IMG/VR virus record: IMGVR_UViG_3300033145_000809
Coordinates: 1 to 38,112 of that record
DNA: 38,112 nucleotides
DNA from: a virus
Strand: one strand, 5' to 3'
Positions 1 through 7,232 of this stretch are shown one piece after another. The translations under genes were made by a program, and so were the position numbers. The notes under the pieces are model-generated. The model was given only the letters and a program-made list of their open reading frames with translations. It did no database searches and had not been told where the DNA came from. Position 1 is the stretch's first letter. Each line of letters starts with the position of its first letter.

Positions 1-114
1 CCTACTGAAAATTCCTCATCTATCCCCACTCTCTGCTGATTGGCCTCCATATGATCGGGCCGCGAGTTAGGAGCGAATGCCGACAGCCACACTTTATCAT
101 GAGGTATACTGGAG
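1..114. repeat. Terminal direct repeat, left copy
   Basis: Bases 1-114 are identical to 37999-38112. The minor head gene reads through both copies in one frame, so this is the overlap of a closed circular assembly and the unit genome is about 37,998 bp. A physical 114-bp terminal redundancy of the packaged DNA is possible but less likely, because it would lie inside a head gene. Confidence 0.95.
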
Positions 115-668
115 GCTTTTATACCCTCCATGCTTCCCCAATTTGATGCCCTGTTGACCTCTGTGCGCACTATCCTCTCGGTACGATAATACTTCGCCTC
201 ATGCCATGCGCTCTGTATTCGGTCCCGGAGCATTGTCTGCGCCGCCCCTGGTCCTATGCCCTGCTCGCCTATCTCCTTAACAAGGTCGCGGATCAGCTTT
301 TCTAAAAACTCCTTCGAGGTATCCCCCAGAGCCGTTATCGTCCATGCCATCTCGTTTTCCAGGTATTTAGTTATATTTTCCTGCATAATACTTTCAAAGA
401 TCTCCTCTTCATCTTTACTCTTTTCCACTCCGCGCCACTGTGTTACAGCAAAGTCCAGGGCTGTAGACATATAAAGCCTTTTGTATGCATCTTCCAGGGG
501 TGCCATGTCTAACGGTGGCACCTCAGTATTCTGTATGTCCACATACTTAGGCAGGGCATCATATAGCGGCTGGATATGCCTGTCCAAAGCTTTAATAAAT
601 AAGGGCTTCATCTTACTACGATAGGCAGCCCGCCGCCGGTCGATAGCCATCCATAACCGGGAACTCAT
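1..668 (-). CDS. Minor head / head morphogenesis protein (Mu gpF / SPP1 gp7-like), N-terminal part
   Basis: This is the first 222 codons of a 253-aa protein whose last part is at 37905-38112, because the contig is circular. The ATG at 668 is the first start after an in-frame stop and follows the preceding 51-aa ORF by 10 bases. The N-terminal half is alpha-helical and charged. The C-terminal half has the family signature: an R-T-E segment, then a K-V-W motif, then R-P-D-H, then a P-x-D-P stretch and a terminal N-C-x-C. Proteins of this family sit inside the head near the portal and act in head assembly or DNA ejection. Its place between portal and prohead protease is the usual one. Confidence 0.85.
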   Translation of the reverse strand, partial: MSSRLWMAIDRRRAAYRSKMKPLFIKALDRHIQPLYDALPKYVDIQNTEVPPLDMAPLEDAYKRLYMSTALDFAVTQWRGVEKSKDEEEIFESIMQENITKYLENEMAWTITALGDTSKEFLEKLIRDLVKEIGEQGIGPGAAQTMLRDRIQSAWHEAKYYRTERIVRTEVNRASNWGSMEGIKASSIPHDKVWLSAFAPNSRPDHMEANQQRVGIDEEFSV

Positions 669-678
669 TTCAATGAAC

Positions 679-834
679 CTAAAATTTTACCGTCTTCGTC
701 TCGAGAATAAGCCTTTTAGCCTGATAACCTGTTAAGTTATCGGCTGTTATGCTCTCCGAGCAGTCAGCTTTCTGGCGATCCAATATTGCCAGTACCTGTT
801 TTGCGGTGTATGTCTTTTCTTTTTTCTCTTCCAT
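679..834 (-). CDS. Small protein between portal and minor head genes (51 aa)
   Basis: The ATG overlaps the portal stop codon by one base (TGATG), which suggests translational coupling. The product begins MEEKKEKTYTAKQVL, is charged, and ends in an Ile/Leu/Lys/Thr-rich stretch. It has no signal peptide and no membrane segment, and I do not recognise the family. The exact fit between two head genes, with 10 bases to the next start, argues that it is real. It could be a small head accessory protein, but that is only position-based inference. Confidence 0.65.
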   Translation of the reverse strand: MEEKKEKTYTAKQVLAILDRQKADCSESITADNLTGYQAKRLILETKTVKF

Positions 835-2189
835 CACATTGCGTTTAGTATATTATTACGGATATAAAATTTATCACTCTTACCACTATCATCATCCTGA
901 AAATCCATAGGCAATCTGTTGGCTGCTATATAGCGGCGCTGCATCTCCGGTAACCCCGTGGGTTCCTCACCCATCATTTCAAGATACCCGTCCCCTGTGA
1001 TCACTCCATCATTCCACATTAGTGACACCCATTTACTCTTTTCCCCCTTGTCCTCTTGCAAAGCTTCGATACCCGAGAAGTCCGGTTTAAGGATGATCTC
1101 CCCGTAAGGCTTTAAAATTGTATTAAAACCATCACAGAAAGTGTTTATGTCAGGAATGATCCTATTGGTATATATAGCCTTTTGTGCTTCCCCCATATTC
1201 TTGTATGTCGCGGCCTCCTTATCATTAAAGAGCACCGAGGGTACACTCATGATATTACAAAATACCCTGCGCCCATGTTCATTCATGGGGATGATCTCCA
1301 GCTCTTTGAAGTTATCAAAGCCTATCTTTTGCGCTCCCACCTTACCTACTGTGAATACCGGGATCTGCATATTATCGGGACCCTGATGGTCACTTATCCA
1401 GCGTTTACGGAACTTCTTCGATTGTTCGTCACTCGTCCCGCCTATGTCATTTTCGGGTGTCTCCTTGTATATGATCGTAGAGGGGTGCCCTTTCTTGTAG
1501 GTCTTAGCTACAACCTCATAGCCTGCATTCTGTGCGTTGATAATGTCACGAGCTACCTTGATAGGACTCTGACCCATGAAGTTCTTTCCCTGATCATAAG
1601 TTAGTGTGGGCGCGAATCTCTCATGCCATATATCTACAGGATCAATTTTGTAGCTCTGGTTAATGTCAAGGGTGTACTTGCCTATAGGCTGCCGCCATCC
1701 TTTGGATTCGATATTGATGTTCTGCGTGGGCAGGACGATAAGCCCGTCATTGTTTATCTTGCCGCTGTTCAGTCCTGTAGATAGTTTGGGAGCATATGTT
1801 ATCATGTTCCCCGAGACATACGCCGAGATGATCCAGTGCTTTCTAAATTCATTCCATGTCTGATAATAATTGGTCTGCCCAAAGAAGCGGTTTATTTCGG
1901 GATCGTCAACGGGTTCGTACCTGTCACCTTTAAGGATCATAGGGATGAGGGGAATGCCTGCGAACATACCTGCTAACTTGCTTATGATAGAAAACAGGTC
2001 CGGATTGCCCTCATATCCCTCTTTGACATAATCCTTTATCTTTGAATCTTTGCCCAGGGGCATGCCCTCGTGGATGAAATCATAGAGAGCCTCAAATGCT
2101 TCATTGCGCTGTGTGACCTTAAATTCATACTGCGCGATCATCCCTTTAAGGCTGTCGATCTCTTTTCTGTATTTTTTTGTTCCAAACAT
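834..2189 (-). CDS. Portal protein (HK97-type)
   Basis: This 451-aa protein forms the dodecameric vertex ring through which DNA is packaged and which joins head to tail. The N-terminus is a coiled segment. The body has features of the Phage_portal family: an aromatic-rich block (FGQTNYYQTW, about residues 105-115), a conserved W-H-E-R-F segment, the G-x-S-P-I motif that precedes a long helix with D-I-I-N, and a C-terminal part with the helical crown (Y-K-N-M-G-E-A). The length is normal. It starts one base after the terminase large gene ends and overlaps the next small ORF, so it belongs to the packaging operon. Confidence 0.93.
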   Translation of the reverse strand: MFGTKKYRKEIDSLKGMIAQYEFKVTQRNEAFEALYDFIHEGMPLGKDSKIKDYVKEGYEGNPDLFSIISKLAGMFAGIPLIPMILKGDRYEPVDDPEINRFFGQTNYYQTWNEFRKHWIISAYVSGNMITYAPKLSTGLNSGKINNDGLIVLPTQNINIESKGWRQPIGKYTLDINQSYKIDPVDIWHERFAPTLTYDQGKNFMGQSPIKVARDIINAQNAGYEVVAKTYKKGHPSTIIYKETPENDIGGTSDEQSKKFRKRWISDHQGPDNMQIPVFTVGKVGAQKIGFDNFKELEIIPMNEHGRRVFCNIMSVPSVLFNDKEAATYKNMGEAQKAIYTNRIIPDINTFCDGFNTILKPYGEIILKPDFSGIEALQEDKGEKSKWVSLMWNDGVITGDGYLEMMGEEPTGLPEMQRRYIAANRLPMDFQDDDSGKSDKFYIRNNILNAM

Positions 2190-3455
2190 TTATGCCCAAT
2201 CGTTTGTATTTACCTGTTGTTTAAGCATTAGGTCAGTAAAAGCCCATACCAGGGCATCAAGTCTGCCAGGGGAAAACGAACCCATACCATCCCATGTTGT
2301 TAGTTCATCTTCGAGCTTGGAAAAGGTGCCAACGTGTTTAATCCTGCCTTGCTCGTAGAGTGCTGCAACAGGTTCGGCTCTTATGATTTTCCCTCGTGTG
2401 GCGTGGACAGCTCTGTATGACACACTTTTATCAACTATTCTAATGTTCACCTCCACCAGGTCTCCTCCGTTATTTACTTCTGCAATGATCCTGTCAGCAT
2501 TGTACTTATAGTAATTGTGTATTGCCCTGCCCGCCCAATCGTTTGGTGTGAAAATCCCGGAAGCATCATTAAGGACATATCCAACGTCATCAATACCTAA
2601 TCCTCCAACAAGTATCCCCGTTTCATCACTATCTTTATTTGCCGTCACTGCCGGGTCTATGGCTACTACTACTCTTTTGAAATCAGGGTGGTTATTTACG
2701 TGGCTATCTTCAATCATCTTGCGCGTCCACAATGCCCCCTCTACATCTTCAAGGATTTCCGCATTAAGCTCCTGTCGTCCTATGCGTGTACCTTCGTATT
2801 TCTTTATGATTGTCTGAAACCATGTTTCCGCAAGGTTGCCTCTATTCTCGTAGGTCGTCCCTCTGGTTACTATGGTGTGCGGGGCCTTTACAAGCTCACG
2901 TATGAGCTTTGTTGGTCGTGGGGTGGTAGTTATTATGGCCTGTGGATGATCACCTAATCTGAGGGCCATCTGTGCCATATCCCATGTCTCACGGTCATAC
3001 TTCCATGCCGCTAACTCATCACCCCATAGCTTATAGAATTGCGGTCCCCGGAGCCTGTCAGGTTCTTCAGCGGAGAATAACTTGCATACCGCTCCATTCT
3101 TGAATGTCAACTTTCTTTTGGATGGCTCGTAAAGTGGTTTATCCCATGGTGGTGATTTGGCAAGTATGCCGGATTCCCCCTCTATCATGATGTCCCGAAC
3201 ATCTGCCGCTGTTGCTCCTATGAATCCAATCATAGGATTGTTCTCTTTCCACTCCCTGACGGCCTCTACTCCGGCCCTTGTTTTCCCGAACCCCCTGCCT
3301 GCCTGTATTATCCAGATGTTCCAATCCCCTTCGGGAAGGCGTTGCTTCTCTCTGGCATGTAAAGACCATCGGTATTGTGCGACATCTAATAAACTACCAA
3401 GCTCAGCCTTCTGATCCTGACTTAGTGAGTTTATTGATTCTACTGATAAGTTCAT
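2190..3455 (-). CDS. terL: Terminase large subunit
   Basis: This is the packaging motor ATPase plus nuclease that cuts and translocates DNA into the prohead. With the start at 3455 the protein is 421 aa. Walker A is GRGFGKT (residues 53-59), the Walker B/catalytic pair is in LWGDELA (D146, E147), and the coupling motif is the following T-T-T-P-R. The RNase H-like nuclease has its first Asp in V-A-I-D-P (about D267) and its last in G-R-L-D-A-L (about D400). The frame stays open to 3485 (ten extra hydrophobic residues, first codon ATG), but the start at 3455 gives a more typical N-terminus. It overlaps the terS gene in another frame by about 50 bases. Confidence 0.94.
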   Translation of the reverse strand: MNLSVESINSLSQDQKAELGSLLDVAQYRWSLHAREKQRLPEGDWNIWIIQAGRGFGKTRAGVEAVREWKENNPMIGFIGATAADVRDIMIEGESGILAKSPPWDKPLYEPSKRKLTFKNGAVCKLFSAEEPDRLRGPQFYKLWGDELAAWKYDRETWDMAQMALRLGDHPQAIITTTPRPTKLIRELVKAPHTIVTRGTTYENRGNLAETWFQTIIKKYEGTRIGRQELNAEILEDVEGALWTRKMIEDSHVNNHPDFKRVVVAIDPAVTANKDSDETGILVGGLGIDDVGYVLNDASGIFTPNDWAGRAIHNYYKYNADRIIAEVNNGGDLVEVNIRIVDKSVSYRAVHATRGKIIRAEPVAALYEQGRIKHVGTFSKLEDELTTWDGMGSFSPGRLDALVWAFTDLMLKQQVNTNDWA

Positions 3456-3798
3456 CATCAGAGATATCAGAATAATTAATATCATGCGTTATTTGTCTAT
3501 TGTCCGTCCAGCCTAAATTCTTGAGCGCGAAGATTGATCCCGTCTGTACTCCCCCTTTGTCGGAGCGTAAACTTAATTCATAGCTATTCTCAATTAGTAA
3601 TCTCGCACGTTTTATAGTGTAAGAAAAATCTTCTCTTTTTTCAACGTCATAGAATGATTGTCGCGACTCGAACCCACAATGGTAACAGAGCCCGGAGATA
3701 GTCAGTGGTTTGCTTGTTAATTCAGTGGTAGCAATGTATTCCTGAATTTTTTTTTCGAGTTCTTTAGGGTTCTTGTATTTCGGGGGACGACCTATCAT
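3403..3798 (-). CDS. terS: Terminase small subunit
   Basis: This 131-aa protein recognises phage DNA for packaging and hands it to the large subunit. It begins MIGRPPKYKNPKELEKKI, the typical opening of this small-terminase group, then has a helix-turn-helix-like stretch (ISGLCYHCGFESRQSFYD) and the conserved A-L-K-N-L-G-W motif near residue 105. The ATG at 3798 is preferred; an in-frame TTG at 3816 would add six residues. It is the first recognised gene of the late operon and overlaps terL. Confidence 0.88.
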   Translation of the reverse strand: MIGRPPKYKNPKELEKKIQEYIATTELTSKPLTISGLCYHCGFESRQSFYDVEKREDFSYTIKRARLLIENSYELSLRSDKGGVQTGSIFALKNLGWTDNRQITHDINYSDISDDELISRINKLTKSGSEG

Positions 3799-3813
3799 TG
3801 TACTATTTTGATA

Positions 3814-3821
3814 CAAAACTA
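3814..3821 (-). promoter_or_regulatory. Possible -7 element just upstream of terS
   Basis: The minus strand reads TAGTTTTG, a match to the Bacteroidota -7 consensus TAnnTTTG, 15 bases before the terS ATG. No TTTG lies at the expected -33 distance, so it is weak. The surrounding 3820-3930 is an AT-rich stretch of short palindromes with no gene. Bases 3930-4035 hold only short hairpins, for example GTTGG/CCAAC at about 3997-4019. Confidence 0.3.
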
Positions 3822-4035
3822 TATATCTATATTTGTAGATATGTTGATATATGTATTATTGTTTATGTTTTTTGTGCTAAGGTATCATAATGGTATATGT
3901 GTTCATATATAGATAGCTGCATATGTTAAATCTCAATAAACTTTTATCCCTGAACTTTCAAGACTCCCCGCCTGTTCCCTGAGCCTATTGTAGGTGTTGG
4001 TTACACTTCTGCACCAACTTTAACAGAATGAATGG

Positions 4036-4159
4036 CTATTCAGGTCGCATGTTGCAGTTTGGGCAGAGCATGCACTTTGGAAACCATTCGTCGGTTCGTC
4101 TGCGCCTCTTTTCTTTTACCTGGGTTTTTTATAAGGTTCCCAGCTAATAACCGGCGCAT
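4036..4159 (-). pseudogene. Small Cys-rich ORF interrupted by one-base frameshift
   Basis: The ATG at 4159 opens a frame (MRRLLAGNLIK) that lies about 30 bases after the strong promoter at 4195-4226. As sequenced it continues as a poorly protein-like 39-aa ORF. If one A of the six-A run near 4132 is dropped, or a +1 shift occurs, the frame becomes a 40-aa basic protein (TQVKEKRRRRTDEW) ending in a Cys cluster, C-M-L-C-P-N-C, which looks like a small zinc-binding knuckle. This could be a sequencing indel, a decayed gene or recoding. I cannot separate these from the sequence. Confidence 0.35.
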
Positions 4160-4170
4160 TGTATTTATAC

Positions 4171-4204
4171 GATACAAAATGTAGCGTAATGATACAAATG
4201 TAGC
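4171..4204. repeat. Two direct repeats overlapping the late promoter
   Basis: GATACAAAATGTAGC (4171-4185) and GATACAAATGTAGC (4191-4204) are 20 bases apart, about two helical turns. The second contains the -7 box of the promoter at 4195-4226. They may be a tandem operator or a duplicated promoter core. Confidence 0.55.
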
Positions 4205-4226
4205 ATAATTTTTACAGAAAGTCAAA
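4195..4226 (-). promoter_or_regulatory. Strong candidate late promoter
   Basis: On the minus strand TTTG (4226-4223), a 20-base spacer and TACATTTG (4202-4195) match the Bacteroidota housekeeping promoter. Transcription would start near 4188 and run into the small Cys-rich ORF, terS and the whole late operon. The stretch 4230-4555 upstream holds no gene I can support. Confidence 0.65.
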
Positions 4227-4557
4227 TGATATTTCTTAATAGGGAAATTAGAACGGAGTATCCTGGGTGTGGAATAGAAAGTTTATATCCCTGGAAGTAG
4301 TGGGTTCTCATACATTAAGTATGCTGACATTAATTACAATTGGTATCCCTGGCGTAAGTTTCATACGCAGTCTTTGGTAGCAGTTCACCTTAACTTTTAA
4401 ACCTCTGATAAAATTTATCTCAAATGAGCTTCCGGGTCAGATGTTGCTCTACAGCATTGCATCCACTTTTTGTTATCAGGTAATTAATATCCCTCTTAGC
4501 TCATTCAATCTTGTTTTTTGTTGAGGTTACAAGCTGAAAACCAAAGAGGTATATATT

Positions 4558-4605
4558 AAAAAAAGCCTTGAATATCATGCTGCTGGTCACAATAAACAAG
4601 GCTTT
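4558..4605 (-). terminator. Rho-independent terminator of the small RNA
   Basis: On the minus strand, AAAGCCTTG (4605-4597) pairs with CAAGGCTTT (4570-4562) across a 26-base loop and is followed by a run of T. The long loop holds the CCAGCAG segment that could pair upstream. Confidence 0.7.
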
Positions 4606-4672
4606 CTGGCTCTTAACCTGCCACCTTAACAAAATCTTATCATATCCAGCAGTAGTTTATTTCATAGAACTA
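4558..4672 (-). ncRNA. Candidate stand-alone small RNA (about 110 nt)
   Basis: A promoter (4676-4707) and a rho-independent terminator (4558-4605) bracket about 110 bases with no usable ORF. The predicted RNA starts near 4670 with a hairpin, GTAGTT paired with AACTAC. It then carries CTGCTGG, which is complementary to CCAGCAG in the loop of the terminator hairpin, so a pseudoknot or alternative fold is possible. No known RNA family is recognised. It sits at the boundary between the end of the early module and the late promoter. Confidence 0.6.
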
Positions 4673-4675
4673 CCA

Positions 4676-4707
4676 CAAATATAATACATTTTATTTTGAA
4701 TGTCAAA
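4676..4707 (-). promoter_or_regulatory. Promoter of the candidate small RNA
   Basis: TTTG (4707-4704), 20-base spacer and TATATTTG (4683-4676) on the minus strand give a full match to the Bacteroidota consensus. Confidence 0.7.
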
Positions 4708-4870
4708 TAAAAAAGGGCAGCCCGGTCCGCACCCACCTTGCGTATTCGGTGTTTTCCCCCTATCGCCATAGGTTCATTGTGGCTGATACCTAACCAGGTT
4801 TTTGTGTATCATTTAACGGAAAATCCCTATACTTACGATTATAGTCCATCTGCCCTTGATATAAAGATAC

Positions 4871-4909
4871 AAAAAAAAGGGGAGGTTTCCGCCTTGCAGT
4901 CCTCCCCTC
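4871..4909 (-). terminator. Rho-independent terminator at the end of the early module
   Basis: On the minus strand GGGGAGG (4907-4901) pairs with CCTCCCC (4885-4879) and is followed by eight T residues. It lies 35 bases after the last early gene (4944-5180). Bases 4708-4870 after it contain short hairpins (CCTAT/ATAGG, ACCT/AGGT) but no gene. Confidence 0.85.
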
Positions 4910-4943
4910 CCGGACTTTACTATTACCTCTACTGGATCAAGTC

Positions 4944-5180
4944 CTATTCTGGATGGCTTCTGGATCCACTAATCTCTTGCAAGCCTTTAATGAATTCATC
5001 CAATTTTTTCCCATATTCATTACGATCCATCTCCATCTTTTCATATGTTTTTTGCCTTTGTACAAAAACTTGAGTACACAAATCATGAATAACTTTATTC
5101 TGTTCATGTACATCTAATCCATGCAGTTTTTCATAAACTCCTTCAACAAATTTTCCTACATCATCTGATAATTTTTCCAT
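4944..5180 (-). CDS. Hypothetical early protein (78 aa, helical)
   Basis: This is the last gene before the early terminator. The product is charged and almost wholly alpha-helical (MEKLSDDVGKFVEGVYEKL), with no signal, membrane segment or known motif. The start codon follows an ATTAAATTAAA leader, a start context seen before several small genes here. Function unknown. Confidence 0.7.
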   Translation of the reverse strand: MEKLSDDVGKFVEGVYEKLHGLDVHEQNKVIHDLCTQVFVQRQKTYEKMEMDRNEYGKKLDEFIKGLQEISGSRSHPE

Positions 5181-5211
5181 TTTAATTTAATTTAATGAGA
5201 ATTAATAATAA

Positions 5212-5376
5212 TTAGTCTATAAATCCGATTATTTTAAGCGTATTCATATCACAGAGTATCGGCATTTTTTCACCCTCAATATACACCGGGACTTTGCCGT
5301 TAATTTTCCCATCTGAATGAAGGGTCCTGCCTTTCAATCCTTTTTTTGTTATAACGAGATATCCTGGATTTCTCAT
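5212..5376 (-). CDS. Hypothetical protein (54 aa)
   Basis: The ATG at 5376 lies 10 bases after the HNH gene stop. The product begins MRNPGYLVITKKGLKGRTLH and looks like a small beta-rich domain with an exposed K-G-R-T segment and a C-terminal M-N-T-L-K-I-I-G-F-I-D. The pattern resembles small SH3-like phage proteins, but I do not recognise a family. Codon use and spacing agree with a real gene. Confidence 0.6.
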   Translation of the reverse strand: MRNPGYLVITKKGLKGRTLHSDGKINGKVPVYIEGEKMPILCDMNTLKIIGFID

Positions 5377-5386
5377 ATTTCAAAAT

Positions 5387-5929
5387 CTATTGACGATTCA
5401 ATGATTTCATATGCTTCCATCCTTTATTTAATTTAATAGTTGATATTTGAACTTGCGAAACATTAAATATCCTACCTAATTCTTTTTGTGTTAAATTATT
5501 ACATTTTCTTATAACTCTAACTTGAAATTCATTTAGTTTTAATTCCGGATGATTTTCTCTTTTATAATTTCTTAATCCGATCAAATATGCATGATGTTGA
5601 TTTTCCGATCTTGTACACCATTCCAAGTTTGTTGCAAAATTATTCGTTTTAATTCCGTCTTTATGATTTACTTCCGATTTATTTTCTGAATTTGAAATAA
5701 ATGCTTTTGCAACTAATCTGGAAATTTGATAATTTGTTTGATTACCTTTCTTACATAATAATCCATTGTAATATCCAGATGATGATTTTCTGGATCTTAG
5801 TATTCGCCCCCTATATGTTAATAATACCCCATCCTTACGAATTACTAATCTATTTAAACTTTTTACTCTTCCATAATTTGATACTTGATATGATCCTTCG
5901 TATCCTTCAATATCTTTCCATATTTCCAT
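5387..5929 (-). CDS. NUMOD4/HNH homing endonuclease
   Basis: This 180-aa protein (start at 5929) begins MEIWKDIEGYEGSYQVS, the NUMOD4 domain, with R-V-K-S-L-N following. The central HNH nuclease has the core V-N-H-K-D-G and N-N-x-x-x-N-L-E-W-C-T with S-E-N, so the catalytic His and Asn residues are present. The C-terminus (about 135-175) is a helix-turn-helix DNA-recognition segment (LTQKELGRIFNVSQ). These enzymes cut an allele lacking them and spread by repair. The frame is open upstream to 6082 through the structured leader, but the NUMOD4 start at 5929 is the natural one. It is a clear relative of the gene at 18167-18679, which has lost part of the HNH core. Confidence 0.88.
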   Translation of the reverse strand: MEIWKDIEGYEGSYQVSNYGRVKSLNRLVIRKDGVLLTYRGRILRSRKSSSGYYNGLLCKKGNQTNYQISRLVAKAFISNSENKSEVNHKDGIKTNNFATNLEWCTRSENQHHAYLIGLRNYKRENHPELKLNEFQVRVIRKCNNLTQKELGRIFNVSQVQISTIKLNKGWKHMKSLNRQ

Positions 5930-6065
5930 AATAATAAAACCAGGCGAAGGGTGTTGAATGGTTGCAATACAGAAACCACCGCACTCGTTTCCGAAATGCG
6001 ACCCATGCCTGGAGTTTTTTAATGATTGTACATTGTATTGCATTTGATTCAACAATACAAATATA
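5930..6065 (-). promoter_or_regulatory. Promoter and structured leader RNA, copy 1 of 4
   Basis: The -7 box TATATTTG (6065-6058) is followed by a 5' segment starting TGTTGAAT. The fold, given as plus-strand positions, is: P1 6007-6012 with 5940-5945 (CCAGGC/GCCTGG); P2 6001-6004 with 5949-5952 (GGGT/ACCC); P3 5997-6000 with 5980-5983, capped by TCG-GAAA-CGA; P4 TGGT/ACCA. The 5' end makes two long-range helices: 6047-6054 with 5952-5959 (8 bp) and 6034-6042 with 5963-5971 (9 bp). P1 ends 10 bases before the HNH start codon. See copies at 10364, 17146 and 18680. Confidence 0.85.
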
Positions 6066-6101
6066 GTTAAAATTAATGTCATAATTAGCGTTTCATTTAA
6101 T

Positions 6102-6257
6102 TTAATATATACCTAATCCGCTTTCGATTTCTTGATCGTCTCCGTGAATTAAACCATCTTCATTAAATATATTTTCGCAAATACAATCTTCCCATCGTTC
6201 ACCGCAACAAGGGCAATAATCCTTATTTGTTTTCGCAATCTTTTTATATTTTTTCAT
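6102..6257 (-). CDS. Small zinc-ribbon-like protein (51 aa)
   Basis: The start at 6257 overlaps the end of the membrane-protein gene by 14 bases. The product begins MKKYKKIAKTNKDYC and has four Cys as C-P-C-C (15-18) and C-I-C (25-27), a compact metal-binding arrangement, followed by an acidic tail ending in GLGIY. It is the last gene of the operon that includes the radical SAM cassette. Function unknown; metal binding is inferred from the Cys spacing only. Confidence 0.65.
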   Translation of the reverse strand: MKKYKKIAKTNKDYCPCCGERWEDCICENIFNEDGLIHGDDQEIESGLGIY

Positions 6258-6558
6258 GATTGAAATAATTTTGAAGTAACTCTTTTATCTTTTTGGTATT
6301 GCGTAATGTTTCCATATGGACCGGACTGTTCTGTTCGTTGCTGAAGTTTTCCATTTTGCGTAATCCCATTATAGTATCAATGAAACCCACCAAAATATAT
6401 ATCACCAATGCAGCAATGACCAATAGTACATAATGAATAGCCTTCAATTCAACCCCTGCTGTTTGCAGAAAGATTGCCAGTATCAATGCTGAATTTGCAA
6501 TGCCAACATATTTCCTGCCGCGTTCCATATACGCCAACAGCCTGCCTAATCTTTTCAT
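6244..6558 (-). CDS. Small inner-membrane protein of the radical SAM/GT2 cassette (104 aa)
   Basis: A basic N-terminus (MKRLGRLLAYMERGRKY) is followed by two hydrophobic helices at about residues 20-35 and 41-62, then a cytoplasmic-looking charged tail ending in a coiled helix (TKKIKELLQNYF). The start overlaps the glycosyltransferase stop by 4 bases (ATGA), which implies coupled translation. It is too short and has too few helices for a GtrA flippase. It may anchor or aid the glycosyltransferase, which itself has no membrane segment; that is inference from overlap. Confidence 0.75.
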   Translation of the reverse strand: MKRLGRLLAYMERGRKYVGIANSALILAIFLQTAGVELKAIHYVLLVIAALVIYILVGFIDTIMGLRKMENFSNEQNSPVHMETLRNTKKIKELLQNYFNHEKI

Positions 6559-7232
6559 TTGGTTCTGTATTTTTTTATCAATTCAGCCCATGCCTTTAAT
6601 AGATTTAAAAAAAAGTACCTGTTCCTGCCATGTTTCAATAGAAACACTGTCCAGAAAAATGGGTTGTTTACGCTTCGAGCAGACCATGGGTTTTTGTTTT
6701 TAGGATGTTCAATGTGACGTACCTGCGTGCTCATTGTCTTAACGGCCATTCCCTTCTTTATCATCCTGATCCCGAAATCGTAGTCAGAAAGATAGTGTGG
6801 CGGTAATTTTGAAAACCCACCTGAATTAATAAAATCAGGAGCCGTCATAAAAAATGTGCGCCCTGGGAAAGTGTCTATGCGACCACCCTTGGTTATCTTT
6901 TTTGTTTTCCAATCAATCTGTATTCCATATCCATCAGGAATTAATATTTCATTCTTCCTTACTTTGGCACCTTCGGTCAATAAATAATCCCCAAACATTA
7001 TATCATTATTCATAATGCAAATAACATCTTCATCAGTCAATCCCCGGTATGTTTTGATTTGCTTCAGGAAGAAATTGCAGGCACTGGACCAGTAACCGCC
7101 TAGTTCTTTGCGGTTATACTTCATCAGCATAAATTCTGCAAACTGATTATCAAGGCAGTTCTGAAAATAATCATTCCACTTATCGTAATACGGCACGAAT
7201 ACAAAAATCATTTTTGAGGGGTTGAATGACAT
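6555..7232 (-). CDS. GT2-family glycosyltransferase
   Basis: This 225-aa protein has the GT-A fold landmarks. A hydrophobic beta strand leads to a DXD-like metal site (C-I-M-N-N-D, residues 72-77). An acceptor-side loop G-G-F-S (138-141) is followed by the catalytic acidic motif in Y-L-S-D-Y-D-F-G-I-R (147-156, the usual position of the E/D-D motif) and a K-K-G turn. GT2 enzymes move a sugar from a nucleotide-sugar to an acceptor; donor and acceptor cannot be read from sequence. It overlaps the P-loop gene by 53 bases, and a later Met (7211) is an alternative start. It may modify phage DNA, a virion protein or a host glycan. Confidence 0.82.
   Translation of the reverse strand: MSFNPSKMIFVFVPYYDKWNDYFQNCLDNQFAEFMLMKYNRKELGGYWSSACNFFLKQIKTYRGLTDEDVICIMNNDIMFGDYLLTEGAKVRKNEILIPDGYGIQIDWKTKKITKGGRIDTFPGRTFFMTAPDFINSGGFSKLPPHYLSDYDFGIRMIKKGMAVKTMSTQVRHIEHPKNKNPWSARSVNNPFFWTVFLLKHGRNRYFFLNLLKAWAELIKKYRTK

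Noticed and set aside
1141-2358. Several plus-strand ORFs antisense to portal and terminase
   Set aside because: They are shadows of strong minus-strand genes, with no promoter, motif or protein-like composition. The same holds for all other plus-strand ORFs, for example 30742-31338 opposite the tape measure.
4711-4860. Possible tRNA or riboswitch in a hairpin-rich stretch
   Set aside because: No acceptor stem, T-loop or anticodon arm could be built; only short unrelated hairpins are visible.
5387-6082. HNH protein starting at 6082 (231 aa)
   Set aside because: The extra 51 codons run through the structured leader and promoter; the NUMOD4 domain begins naturally at 5929. The same reasoning applies to 18841 versus 18679.
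6244-7232. GT2 plus membrane protein as a gtrA/gtrB serotype-conversion pair
   Set aside because: The membrane protein has only two helices and the GT2 lacks the C-terminal membrane helices of GtrB.
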